Origin: Haematobia irritans | Taxonomy: Eukaryota; Arthropoda; Insecta; Diptera; Muscidae | Length of the DNA: 64,000 nt | Reading direction: 5' to 3' | NCBI RefSeq assembly: GCF_050003625.1 | Contig: NC_134401.1 | Span: 1,612,001 to 1,676,000 of the forward strand | Shown: positions 37,324 to 47,165 of the stretch, piece by piece | How positions within the stretch are numbered: the first letter of the stretch is position 1 | How the letters are laid out: each line of letters starts with the position of its first letter | Notes under the pieces: generated by a model | What the model was told of the DNA's origin: nothing | Databases searched by the model: none | Seen by the model: the letters and a program-made list of their open reading frames with translations, nothing else | Position numbers and translations under genes: made by a program

Positions 37324-38442
37324 TGAGGGCAGTTCGGAAACTTCTTAGCCTAGCACAAAAAGCGCGGTATAAACAGAAAAAAGTTAAGTGTTTTGGAAAC
37401 TTCCATCTCTGTTAGGTGAAAGTGATCCTTCATATGCAACAGTAAAAAATTGGGTTGCTGAATTTAAACGTGGTCGTACAAGCATTGAAGATGAACCACG
37501 TAGTGGACGTCCAAAAACAGCAACAACAACAGAAATTGTAGCCAAAGTGCATGATATGATATTAAATGATCGATGAATAAAAGTACGTGAAATTGCTAAT
37601 ATCATGGGCATCTCAAATGATCGAGTCCATTTAATTTTGCATGAAGAACTACAGATGAAAAAGCTTTCTGCAAGATGGGTGCCGCATTTGTTAACAGTCG
37701 ATCAAAAAAGCATAAGAATGAACATTTCTCAAGCTTGTTTGGATCGTTTTAAGCGAAATAAAATGGATTTTAAGCGTCGTTTCATAACTGTTGATGAGAC
37801 ATGGATCCACCACTATACTCCAGAGACAAAAGAACAATCCGAACAATGGACTGAAGCTGGAGGACGTGTCCCAAAGAAGGCAAAAACAATTCAATCGACT
37901 GGTAAGGTTATGGCAACGGTTTTTTGGGACCTCAAAGGTGTTTAATTGATTGACTATCTGCAAAAGGGTAAAACAATAAATTCAATTGCAACCTATTGCA
38001 ACCTTTTCGATTAATTAAATGTACAAATTCGAGAAAAACGTCCCGGCTTGGCACACAAAAAAAAATTTTTTTTCATCAAGACAACGCACCAGCGCACAAG
38101 AGTGTTTTAACAATGGCTAAATCAACGAATTGAAGTACGAGTTGCTTGACCACCCACCGTATTCTCTTGATTTAGCTCTCAGTGACTTTTACTTGTTCCC
38201 AAATCTAAAAAAAATTCCTTGCTGGCAAGCGTTTTACCTCAAACGAAGATGCAATTACAGTTCTAAACCACTATTTTGAAGACCTTGAGGAAAACTTTTT
38301 TAATCAAGGGATAGAATTGCTAGAAAAGCGTTGGACTAAGTGTATTGAAGTTTCTGGAGATTATATTGAAAAATAAAAATATTTTTGAAAAACTAACTTT
38401 TCTCTTTCATTGATAGGCTAAGAAGTTTCCGAACCGCCCTCG
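37324..38442 (+). mobile_element. Mariner transposon, inactive, inserted in the LINE
   Basis: Terminal inverted repeats of about 29 bp (GAGGGCAGTTCGGAAACTTC at the left, GAAGTTTCCGAACCGCCCTC at the right) enclose 1,119 bp, and TA lies on both sides as expected for mariner target duplication. The length is below the usual 1.25-1.3 kb because the N-terminal coding region is missing. The few differences between the two ends suggest a moderate age. It interrupts the LINE frame between the ERWTYRL and YYMSQMLS segments. Confidence 0.95.
37388..38376 (+). pseudogene. Mariner transposase pseudogene
   Basis: The D,D34D transposase is recognisable. The helix-turn-helix end reads [13 protein letters not shown] with [11 protein letters not shown], then the linker has KLSARWVPHLLT. 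The first catalytic Asp lies in TVDETWIHHYTPE, the second in HQDNAPAHKS and the third in DLALSDFYLF. The frame lacks the first 40 or so residues and any ATG. It carries a TGA at about 37574 where CGA would encode Arg (a CpG-type transition), a TAA after FWDLKGV, and at least two later frameshifts, one in a poly-A run before the LAGKRF region. It ends with SGDYIEK and a stop at 38376. It cannot make active enzyme. Confidence 0.93.
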
Positions 38443-38769
38443 TAAGACGGTATGTCCATCTTTCCTTTGTCCAGGGACCGTAACGGTTATAAGTGCTATC
38501 AAAAAAAGTTATTTTTTAATCGTTATTGTGTGAGTAAAAAATAAAAACTCGATTGAAACTGTTAAAAATAGAGTTTTATTTATCCGTCATAAATAAAACT
38601 CTTTTTATGAGTTTTATTTTTTCCTTCAAAAAATAATGCTCCTTTTTGGAGTTTTATTTTTTTCTTCGGAAAATATAACTCTTTTCAAGAGTTTTATTTT
38701 TTCCGTCTTAAATGCAACTCATTTTTTATTTAAGACGGCCTACTTCCAAGGCCGTGCTATGTTCGCAAA

Positions 38770-38960
38770 ATTTATTCGACGAGGATGTTGAAAGCTTTCT
38801 CAAGGACCTTTTTCAAAAAATCTCCGTGTTATGAGAACAATCAGTCATGTGTGCTGCTCCTGCACTGCAACTGTTTGTGAAGGATTACTTTGATACAATT
38901 GGTAGATTTATTAAAGCGCGTTCGAGACTTAGACTTTTATGCATCTTTGTTGTATACGAG
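38770..38960 (+). pseudogene. hAT transposase fragment, downstream part
   Basis: One frame reads LFDEDVESFLKDLFQKISVL, a stop, then SVMCAAPALQLFVKDYFDTI and further Arg-rich sequence. The CAAxxLQLxVKD pattern is the conserved 'CAAHTLQL' region of hAT transposases, here with Pro instead of His. In a normal gene it would follow the fragment at 39010-39160, so the order is scrambled. Confidence 0.65.
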
Positions 38961-39009
38961 ATATATATAATTCCCATCTTTAGTAAGTTAAATTAAAATT
39001 TATTTTAGG

Positions 39010-39160
39010 AACATGACAGGGAACAAATTTGCACAATTACTACGGATACTGGTCGGAATTTGATTGAAATGGTAAAATTATTCGACGAGGATGATGAAAG
39101 CGAGTCTGATAACACTGTCTCAAGGGACCTTTTTCAAAAAATCTCCGTGTTCTCAGTACT
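39010..39160 (+). pseudogene. hAT transposase fragment, upstream part
   Basis: One open frame reads DREQICTITTDTGRNLIEMV then KLFDEDDESESDN and DLFQKISVF. ITTDTGRNL matches the 'TTDNGxNM' region containing a catalytic Asp of hAT transposases. Its end duplicates the start of the fragment at 38770 ('ttattcgacgaggatg', and 'tttttcaaaaaatctccgtg'). Confidence 0.65.
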
Positions 39161-39497
39161 ATTAGTGAAAAAGAGTTTTATTTTCCGAAGAAAAAAATAA
39201 AACTCCAAAAAAGAGTATTATTTTCTGAAGAAAAAAATAAAACTCCAAAAAAGAGTATTATTTTCTGAATGAAAAAATAAAACTCCTAAACAGAGTTTTA
39301 TTTATTACCTTTTATTTTTACGTTGAAAAATAACCGTTAACTTTGGAGTTGGGAGCGTTTTTTTAATATCACCATAGATTCTGAAAGAGCTTTCCGAGAT
39401 GAATCTTATGGTATATGACAGTATAGGTCTCCGTTGACTCTAACATGAAGAGTTTTTGAGTTTAAATTTTCTGGATAACAGTTATTTACGGTCCCTG

Positions 39498-39965
39498 TCT
39501 TTGTCTCGTTCCTCCATCGCCCATCGTTCATCCTGCCATTTAGCCCTGGTCTTTTTTTGGATGTTCGGTATCAAGTTTGTTCCGCCTTGCTGTTTGATCT
39601 CGAAAACGTTTTCTCGCTCATTGGCCTGGAGGTCTATTGGGATTGTGTCTTCTATTACTAGTGCAACTTCCCCTGATACTGTTCGGTGAAGTGATTTTCT
39701 GGACTGCCGTTCTCTGTATTGAAAGCAGCTTTTTCGCTCTAGCTCATCTCTGTAGAGACGAGACCACAAATATCTCATAACCATCATCGCCATGAGTAAC
39801 CTTCTTCTGCTGGGGGAGTACCTCCTATGTTTCCCATTAGCCTGCTTAGTCGTGTCGTTAACATCGCAGTGGTTTGTTTGCGTTCTCTATTTGCTTGGAG
39901 CATGTTAGTCCCTCAGTCCCAAGTATTTTTATCTGGGTATTCAGATCCTCACATACAGAAGTGTA
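39498..39965 (-). pseudogene. R1-like LINE ORF2 fragment
   Basis: The longest open part (about 103 codons) covers VSGEVALVIEDTIPIDLQ and AKWQDERW, the region following the reverse transcriptase palm and thumb in non-LTR elements. Upstream, in other frames, come IKYLGLRD, ANRERKQTTAML and SRLMGNIGG, each matching the usual order in this group. At least two frameshifts separate these pieces. The frame's apparent C-terminus (RDRK) is made by the hAT end inserted at 39497, so the stop is not the LINE's own. Downstream LINE sequence resumes at 38471. Confidence 0.7.
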
Positions 39966-41090
39966 CGGGTTCAATTTCGAAGCATTTATTTTTCTTTAGG
40001 TGTTAAACTCTTTGGTATGTTTTAGTGTTTCATCCTCATCCCATTGGATGAAACAGACTGTACTCATTTAGTGTATTGCTCATGGGATTTTATTGGAAAC
40101 TATATTTTTTAGATTATTTTTCCGTATGTGCAATATAACATCCTATAATCATACAATACAAAATATTGTATTATTCGTAACGCCTAGTTAGCATGCACAA
40201 AAAATGGATTTGATGACAACAACAGAAATCGATTATAATATAAGTGCGGGGAAAAAATACCAAAGCATACATTCAGCGATCATGTTTCACTCATGTCAAT
40301 CACTTCTGTAGAGTATAAATATTTTAAAATTTATTTCCTTGTTTATTTGATTGTTTTACAAGTCTCCCCTTAGTTTAACTCGTGACAGTGTCTGCATCGA
40401 GCATTCATTGTGCATCGCAAACATTATTTCTTGTTGATGCTCTCTATTTTTATTAATGCATTAAAACAAAAAAACACTTGTATTTTTATGTATTTAACTT
40501 GATGTAAAACTTTACGTTTTTTATGTTCAATCCCGAGTGACACAGGGACCGCCCCATTGACAAGTTGTCTGTCTCATATGAATGAGCTTAAAGGAGGGGA
40601 TAGTGTAGAAGGTATTGCACGTAAATCACATATAATTTGTTATGTTTTATCTCTGAACTCTCATCATCATCAGCATCAGCAACATCACAACCTATACCAC
40701 TCTGAAATTGTAGTCGTTATTCACAAACGGAAATAAATGGTCCCCAGTGCTAGCGAGCTACCACCTCACAGACTCAACTATGATGGCAGTGTGATGGTTT
40801 CCAAAAGGGGTAAAGTGTCGAATACAATAAATAGACGTTAATTTAAGCAATTTATTAGTTCATCGTATGTGTCAGTACGCACTGGCAATCGAGGGTAATT
40901 TAGAAACAGACATCGCTTCATACCACATTTCAGTATACAGATCACAGCTCATGAAAGCCAATAATGTTTGCCTTGTCTTTCACTAAGAACCCTTGCCATT
41001 GGCATTGCTCTCCACCTCCTATGGTATGAATGACTGTATACATCTATCTTTGCGGAATGATGTGTTTTTTCCACTCCTACTCCATTTGTA
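39966..41090. other. Unassigned non-coding stretch
   Basis: No gene or repeat is recognised. A CATCAT/CAGCAT-type run lies near 40662-40685. Confidence 0.5.
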
Positions 41091-41092
41091 GT

Positions 41093-41139
41093 CTTCTAAT
41101 TTTTTTTTGATTTTTTTTCTCCTTGTTTTCTAGGTAATT
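41093..41139 (+). promoter_or_regulatory. Candidate recursive splice (ratchet) site 3
   Basis: A branch-point-like CTTCTAAT at 41093-41100 is followed by a T-rich tract and CTCCTTGTTTTCTAG ending at 41133, directly joined to GTAATT. A possible donor GAG|GTATAAGT starts at 41300. The AG|GTAATT junction is identical in type to the site at 26577. Spacing from that site is 14.6 kb. Confidence 0.6.
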
Positions 41140-41299
41140 GAACTTGCAAAGGTTGATATCTCTATAGGAAGGCTATGTGAAATATTTATCTGCTCAAATG
41201 TTTTCAAAGGGATACAGGATAAAGGTTTTTGCTTTCTTTCTCCCTCACTCTGTCTCTCTCTCTCTTTGATTGACTTTAATTGAATTGAATGTTGATGAG
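41134..41299 (+). other. Candidate cryptic exon downstream of ratchet site 3
   Basis: It spans 166 bases from the AG|GT junction to GAG|GTATAA at 41300. A CT microsatellite (about 41252-41265) lies inside. No coding role is proposed, and the donor is weaker than at sites 1 and 2. Confidence 0.3.
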
Positions 41300-41950
41300 G
41301 TATAAGTCATAGACCTTTTTAAGAGGGAGCTTTAATTTTTAATTCTCTTGAATAGCAGCAGATGTTTATGACCCTCTTCCATTCTGGCAATGAAAATGTT
41401 CTCATAGGATGCTTCGAAGGCATCCAGCACAAGGTCATTATTATTTTTTAAAGTACCTTTAATGGATTTACTTCCAAAAGGCCAAAGAAGCGTAACTAAT
41501 AGCTTTTGCAAAGTTGGAGTTTTATCTTAGAGTTAGCGGAATTCCCATTATCTACTTTAAAAAAGGATTTATTGCCATTGTTCAAACTTTGTACCTTTTT
41601 CTCTGCCTAAGCCTTTGTAAATTGGTCATCTAAATGATTGGATTAAAATAAACCTATTACAAATAAATTATATTATATTTTATAATCATAGGATTAACGC
41701 GATTGCAATGAAATTATTATTAGATAAATCAAAAAATGGTAATAAGATTTCATATGGGTATAGTAGGTAGAGTTTAAGTAGGATTAAAAAAATGTAATAC
41801 TTCTAAGATAAATTATTGCAAAAAAAAAAATAGAAAAAAAACTTTTGACTAGGACCTTCTATAAGAATTAAAAATGAAACACTATTACTAAGTCGTTCGA
41901 TAGCTACGTGGAGGCATGTATAAACATAGTATGCCAAATGTCACGGAAAT
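41300..41950. other. Unassigned AT-rich stretch
   Basis: No gene or named repeat is seen. Confidence 0.5.
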
Positions 41951-41951
41951 T

Positions 41952-42147
41952 ACACTCAGAGAAGGAATATGGTATCCTCAAATATTTTTGGAGGGAAAAA
42001 TGTTATTTTTGGACGGGGAACATGTAACATATTTCTCGCAACAATGTTATTTTCTCAAAAAATAAATGTTTTTGATGTTGGCAACCATGTATATTTTTGG
42101 CGAGAAAACACAATTTTGTAGACAATCATATTCCATATTCTCTGTAT
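41952..42147. mobile_element. Small MITE-like element
   Basis: The left end 'cactcagagaaggaatatgg' and the right end 'ccatattctctgtata' are imperfect inverted repeats around about 195 bp with no coding capacity. It abuts the hairpin-ended element that follows. The target duplication is unresolved. Confidence 0.5.
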
Positions 42148-42149
42148 AA

Positions 42150-43957
42150 CAAGTACGGAAAGTCTAAAGTCGGGCGGAGCCGACTATATTATACCCTGCA
42201 CCACTTTGTAGATCTAAATTTTCGATACCATATCATATCCGTCAAATGTGTTGGGTGCTATATATAAAGGTTTGTCCCAAATACATACATTTAAATATCA
42301 CTCGATCTAGAAGAATTTGATAGACTTCTACAAAATCTTTAGACTCAAAATTTAAGTCGGCTAATGCACTAGGGTGGAACACAATGTTAGTAAAAAAATA
42401 TGAGAAACATTTAAATCTGAACAATTTTAATTAAACTTCGCAAAAATTTATTTATGATTTATCGATATATATGTATTAAAAGTTTAGGAAAATTAGAGTC
42501 ATTTTTACAACTTTTCGACTAAGCAGTGGCGATTTTACAAGGAAAATGTTGGTATTTTGTCCATTTTTGTCGAAATCAGAAAAACATATATATGGGAGCT
42601 ATATCTAAATCTGAACCGATTTCAACCAAATTTGGCACACATAGCAACAATGCTAATTCTACTCCCTGTGCAAAATTTCAACAAAATCGGAGTTAAAAAT
42701 TGGCCTCTGTGGTCATATGAGTGTAAATCGGGCGAAAGCTATATATGGGAGATATATCTAAATCTGAACCGATTTCAACCAAATTTGGCACACATAGCTA
42801 CAATGCTAATTCTACTCCCTGTGCAAAATTTTAACTAAATCGGAGCAAAAAATTGGCCTCTGTGGTCATATGAGTGTAAATCGGGCGAAAGCTATATATG
42901 GGAGCTATATCTAAATCTGAACCGATTTCAACCAAATTTGGCACGCATAGCTACAATGCTAATTCTACTCCCTGTGCAAAATTTCAACTAAATCGGAGCA
43001 AAAAATTGGCCTCTGTGGTCATATGAGTGTAAATCGGGCGAAAGCTATATATGGGAGCTATATCTAAATCTGAACCGATTTCAACCAAATTTGGCACTCA
43101 TAGCAACAATGCTAATTCTACTCCCTGTGCAAAATTTCAACTAAATCGGAGTTAAAAAATGGCCTCTGTGGTCATATGAGTGCAAAATCGGGCGAAAGCT
43201 ATATATGGGAGCTATATCTAAATCTGAACCGATTTCAACCAAATTTGGCACGCATAGCTACAATGCTAATTCTACTCCCTGTGCAAAATTTCAACTAAAT
43301 CGGAGCAAAAAATTGGCCTCTGTGGTCATATGAGTGTAAATCGGGCGAAAGCTATATATGGGAGCTATTTCTAAATCTGAACCGATTTCAACCAAATTTG
43401 GCACGCATAGCAACAATGCTAATTCTACTCCCTGTGCAAAATTTCAACCAAATTGGGGTAAAACTCTGGCTTCTGGGACCGTATTAGTCCATATCGGGCG
43501 AAAGATATATATGGGAGCTATATCTAAATCTGAACCGATTTCAATAAAATTTGGCACACTTGACTATAGTACTAATTGTTCTTCTTGTGCAAAATTTTAA
43601 GCAAATTAGGGTAAAACTCTGGCTTCTGGGTCCATCTAAGTTCATATCGGGCGAAATATATATATGGGAGCTATATCTAAATCTGAACCGATTTCTTCCA
43701 AAATCAATAGGGATCTATTCTGAGCCAAAACACATACTTATGCCAAATTTGAAGTCGATTGGACTAAAACTGCGACCTAGACTTTGATTACAAAAATGTG
43801 TTCACGGACAGACGGACATGGCTATATCGACTCAGGAGCCCACCCTGAGCATTTTTGCCAAAGACACCATGTGTCTATCTCGTCTCCTTCTGGGTGTTGC
43901 AAACATATGCACTAACTTATAATACCCTGTTCCACAGTGTGGAGCAGGGTATAAAAA
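42150..43957 (+). mobile_element. Hairpin-ended element with eight 153-bp tandem units
   Basis: Near the left end is a hairpin AGTCGGGCGGAGCCGACT (42168-42185), followed by TATACCCTGCACCAC. The right end is a hairpin (about 43923-43952) in which TACCCTGTTCCAC pairs with GTGGAGCAGGGTA, followed by TATAAAAA. The left-end word and the right hairpin share sequence. A related element with the same layout lies at 57880-59572. Terminal hairpins plus internal tandem repeats recall Helentron-derived elements of flies, but this class is an inference. The copies of the motif 'gggagctatatctaaatctg' make up most of the length. Confidence 0.75.
42594..43720 (+). repeat. Tandem array, period 153 bp, eight units
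   Basis: The motif 'gggagctatatctaaatctg' or a close variant starts near 42594, 42747, 42900, 43053, 43207, 43360, 43513 and 43666, giving steps of 153, 153, 153, 154, 153, 153 and 153. The inner units are almost identical; the last two diverge. Because 153 is divisible by three, frames repeat as peptide units, which explains the 93- and 80-codon frames here. I do not consider them genes. Confidence 0.95.
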
Positions 43958-45891
43958 CGGTTTGCTCTTGAAACATGTTTGAGGTGATCATATTACTACT
44001 CTGCGTAGATTAAACGTTCACCATCTATGGTCCATTTTGTCACATCTGGAAATCGGATTATACCATATTATAAAGATAAAAAATGCAATTTTGTTTTCCA
44101 TCATGAAAATTATCCTTAATAAAAGCTCAAAATTAACAATCTGTGAAAGATGCGGTATCCAGACGATCTAGAAACCTGGAGATCGATTTATTTGAGAATT
44201 ATTCCTTAGTATACTTAGATAGGCCTTACTAAAAATTTTAAGCCGATATTTCTATTTGTCAAAAATGCTATGATTTGTATCGTTCGGACAGATTGGCCTA
44301 AATAAACTAAGGGGTGTCAGAGCTACAATGCAATCTATGACAAATAGAATGATAAATTAGTATTTGTCAATGTATAAATAAATAAATCAAAATTTCCTAT
44401 TGCAGGACAACTATTGCAATTTGTGTCTACTTTTACTATTTATACAGTTACCGTAGTGCAATCACTTAACTTTCCTTTATATCATAGAAATATTTTGAAG
44501 TGTTAGCATGTATGTATAAGGCTCTCTGTCCTTTTTTACATTTCGTTTTAAATATGAAGCTATCATAGAAAAGTTGAACATTTTACAGACAATTGAAGAT
44601 GAACTTTTGACTTTTTCTCTTGGCTATCATTAAATATAACGAAACAAATTTATATCAAATTCTTTTAAATTTCATTTGAACGAATGAAATTTATATCAAC
44701 CTACATATATAAAATTCTTGACAAGCCTTGGAATGTGTCCTTTTTCTTTGAGGATATTAGGAGCATGGTATTTGCATAATATGCATGACATGCATATATG
44801 TACTCTGAATTGTATATCCTTAAGAACGACGCATGAAAATCATAAATGTATTCACATAGCAAATAATTACGATTGTCTAATGGTAAAGCTCCTGGGTGAA
44901 TATACAAATGAATGCAGATACAAACATGCGAATGAATAGAGTAAAGTCCCATGCATATGTAAATACATGTACATATACACAAAAGAAATTAGTTTACAAG
45001 TATTTGTGTATATACACATATAATTGAATATTCACAAAAGCGTGTTCTGCTGAATTAGGGAACGATGAATTTAGTAGGTTATTGTATATCAAATAATTTT
45101 TAATAGGAAAAAACTTGAAGATTTGATCGATAACCTATTAAAACAATAATGAATAAACGAAACAAATGCTTTTTGTGTTGTAAATTTAAAAATTTAAAAT
45201 TAAAATATTAAAATTTAATGCTTGGGTCAAACATTACCCTATAGCTCATTGTCTGAGGATCAGATAAAAATATATCATTTACACTCAAAAAAAGGTTTAC
45301 TTGAATTCAAAAAGTATCATCTTCAGATGATATATGATTTTAACGCAAATTTCAAAAATTCGTGGCCTAAATTTCAAGAAAACCATTCTTAAAGCTAAGA
45401 TGATGATATTTTTTCTTAAAGAAATTTGTCCTTAACATTATATAAATTGAGTATTCAAAAAATTGTATAATTTTTCATATTAGGTAAATATTTTTTGCAG
45501 TATATCGTGTTGATATATAGACGTACAACAAGGGAAAGATCGAAGAACATTAATTTTTAATTTATAATCGGTTCAAAAGTTTATGTTATTTTCGGCCTTT
45601 TAAGATGGGTCTACATTGGTAAGCATTGTTGGTATATAATTTGAACACGTCTAGGTGTTCAAAAAGTAAATTCAAAGTATCTGTCAATATGGAGGTAATA
45701 CCAAAATCTAATTGGTAGACTTTGTGACCTGGAGCCCTTATACTGACTTCTTGTGGCAAATCTGAATACCATTTTTGATGGGGGCTACATCAGAAAACGA
45801 ACAGATGTGGTTCAAATAGACCAGTTACACTTGACAGGAGTATAGACCGAATGTTGAAACAGGAAGTTAGTCAATCTAGAATTCGAAAGAT
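43958..45891. other. Unassigned AT-rich stretch
   Basis: Short frames only. 45290-45470 begins 'acactcaaaaaaaggttta' and may be part of another MITE, but no partner end was found. Confidence 0.4.
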
Positions 45892-46984
45892 CCAGCAAAA
45901 AAAGAGCTTCCAAAAAAGTAGTTTGGATCCCCAATCTGTGATCCGGAAGTTGTGCAAACTTGGATCATCTCCAATGAATTTTACATGGGCTTGTCATAGG
46001 ACGGAAGTACTCCCTTTTTGGATCCTTTGCATTGCTTTAGAAGTTGTGCCCTGGAAGTTAATTTGAATGAAGAAATTTAAATTTCACTTTTTTTCATCCA
46101 TGTTTTATTAAACTATTATTTTCCTATTATCTAATTTTTACAATTTGAAAAACTTTTTCGCTCCGACCAGGGATTGAACCTGGGTTTACTGACACCATAA
46201 CATAACGCCTTAGCACACTCAGCCACAAAAGCCATTGAACATAAAGCGTCGAAATGTCAATTCAAATGTTTGTAATATGATCGTAATACGACACCAAAGA
46301 ATAACATTCTAATTGCTTCTCGAGATGTTCTTTATTAGTATGAACAAAAAAATAAGAAACGCAGGTTCAAATCTCACCAGCGGCAAATTATTTTTGAAAA
46401 AAAATATTTTTTTTTATGTTATATATCGTTTTTATTTTTTATTTTTGGCATATATTTTCGTGTAAATATATTTTTTCAACAAAAAAATTAAAAATTCTCA
46501 TAATTTGCAAACCCTTCTCAAAAGAACTTCCATGGAAGCGAAAAAGTCAAACGGCACAGGTTCAAATCCCAGCGGGGATGAAACTTATTTTATTATTATT
46601 ATTTTTTTACTTTTTTATTAATTTTCTATTTTTTTTTTATTTTTTTATTAGTTTTCTATTATTTTGTAAAATTTAATTGGCAAAAATTTGCACTTAAAAT
46701 AGCCTGATTGCGTTCTTTTTAATACTTGTCCACAAGGACTGCAAGGAAAAAAATCATTGGGGGATCCCAAGATGCGCTTTAGAAGAAATGTTTGTGTACT
46801 TGCCCAAAAGGACGGCATCGGAAGTGGAAAAAAATCATTGGGGGATCCCACGATGCTCTTTAGAAGAAATGTTTGTGGGCTTGTCCAAAAGGACTGCATC
46901 GGAAGTTGGAAAAACTCGATGGGGGATTCTGGGATGGGCTTCAAAAGAAATGTTTGTGGAAGAACTTCCAATTTTTTTTGCTGG
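45892..46984. mobile_element. CCAGCAAAAAAA-ended element with tRNA-like pieces and a tandem array
   Basis: The left end CCAGCAAAAAAAGAGCTTCC and the right end GGAAGAACTTCCAATTTTTT with TTGCTGG form an inverted repeat of about 12 bp, extending imperfectly further in. It is flanked by GAT on both sides (45889-45891 and 46985-46987), a possible 3-bp target duplication. The interior has the family signature ('ggatccccaatctgtgatcc', 'gggcttgtcataggacgg'), a minus-strand tRNA-like segment, two extra B-box-like words (about 46370 and 46558) and three 81-bp tandem units. No transposase is encoded. Confidence 0.7.
46160..46233 (-). repeat. tRNA-like segment
   Basis: On the minus strand it has an A-box-like 'gtggctgagtgtgctaaggc' and a B box 'ggttcaatccctggtc' at tRNA-like spacing, resembling a long-arm (Leu/Ser type) D region. 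The stems 'acccagg'/'cctgg' pair in the T arm, but the acceptor stem is poor. It is more likely a captured or decayed tRNA sequence than a working gene. Confidence 0.5.
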
Positions 46985-46990
46985 GATATA
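46752..46990. repeat. Tandem array, period about 81 bp
   Basis: Units start near 46752, 46833 and 46914 with 'aatcattgggggatccc' or a variant, followed by 'tttagaagaaatgtttgtg' and 'caaaaggac'. A partial unit precedes them from about 46724. The period is divisible by three, so open frames on both strands (up to 154 codons on the minus strand) are repeat artefacts. Confidence 0.88.
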
Positions 46991-47054
46991 ATAATAATCT
47001 GATGAAATTTAACAAAGACCTTAACTTGAATTTTATGTACAAAAGTGTTAGCGT

Positions 47055-47165
47055 GTGTACAAAAGTGCAGCGTGATTACGACAGGCGGACAAACTGACAA
47101 CCATATGGACATTACCCGAACGTCCTAGAATTTATTATTTATATGAATATGAATCTTTACCATAA
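47055..47165 (+). repeat. Fragment of the hairpin-ended repeat seen at 8575
   Basis: The sequence 'gtgattacgacaggcggaca' and the later 'gtcctagaatttatt' parallel 8902-8970. Only the part near the 3' end is present, without the terminal hairpin. Confidence 0.5.

Larger units (their letters stand above)
38568..39305. repeat. Inverted arms of tandem units of about 40 bp in the hAT element
   Basis: The left arm (38568-38735) repeats units built on 'ggagttttatttttttcttc' and 'ggaaaat'. The right arm (39166-39305) carries the reverse complement, with units such as 'gaagaaaaaaataaaactcc' and 'aaaaaagagtattattttct'. Tandem repeats within long inverted ends resemble foldback elements. The arms would form a long imperfect stem. 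Confidence 0.8.
38472..39497 (+). mobile_element. hAT element with foldback-like arms, inserted in the LINE
   Basis: The element starts CAGGGACCGTAA and ends TTACGGTCCCTG, a perfect 12-bp inverted repeat beginning CAG as in hAT elements. The flanking 8-mers CCTTTGTC (38464-38471) and TCTTTGTC (39498-39505) match at seven of eight positions, consistent with an 8-bp target duplication. Inside are inverted arms made of tandem units of about 40 bp and two fragments of a hAT-like transposase. At 1,026 bp it is non-autonomous. It interrupts the LINE remnant. Confidence 0.85.
37118..39965 (-). mobile_element. Degraded R1-like LINE, interrupted by a mariner and a hAT element
   Basis: Three minus-strand segments (39498-39965, 38445-38471 and 37118-37321) read as consecutive parts of the C-terminal region of a non-LTR retrotransposon ORF2. 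The first has SRLMGNIGG-like and TVSGEVALVIEDTIPIDL-like stretches, as found after the reverse transcriptase core. The second carries ERWTYRL. The third has YYMSQMLSVHGYFRKCLYRM, then HTFF. The gaps are filled exactly by a mariner (37324-38442) and a hAT element (38472-39497). The clade is an inference from these motifs, with R1/LOA-like most likely. Frameshifts and stops make it dead. Confidence 0.72.

Noticed and set aside
38977..39010. GTAAGT...TTTTATTTTAG resembling a tiny intron in the hAT remnant
   Set aside because: The interval is about 30 bp, shorter than functional fly introns, and the transposase pieces on its sides are in reversed order.
42594..43720. CRISPR-like array
   Set aside because: Units are contiguous 153-bp repeats without unique spacers, and the genome is eukaryotic.
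42557..43787. Plus-strand open frames of 78-93 codons with a repeated peptide
   Set aside because: They are produced by the 153-bp tandem array, whose period is divisible by three. The frame breaks between units and the sequence belongs to a non-coding mobile element.
46648..47112. 154-codon minus-strand frame and overlapping plus-strand frames
   Set aside because: The frames run through 81-bp tandem units; open frames on both strands and in several phases point to a repeat artefact.
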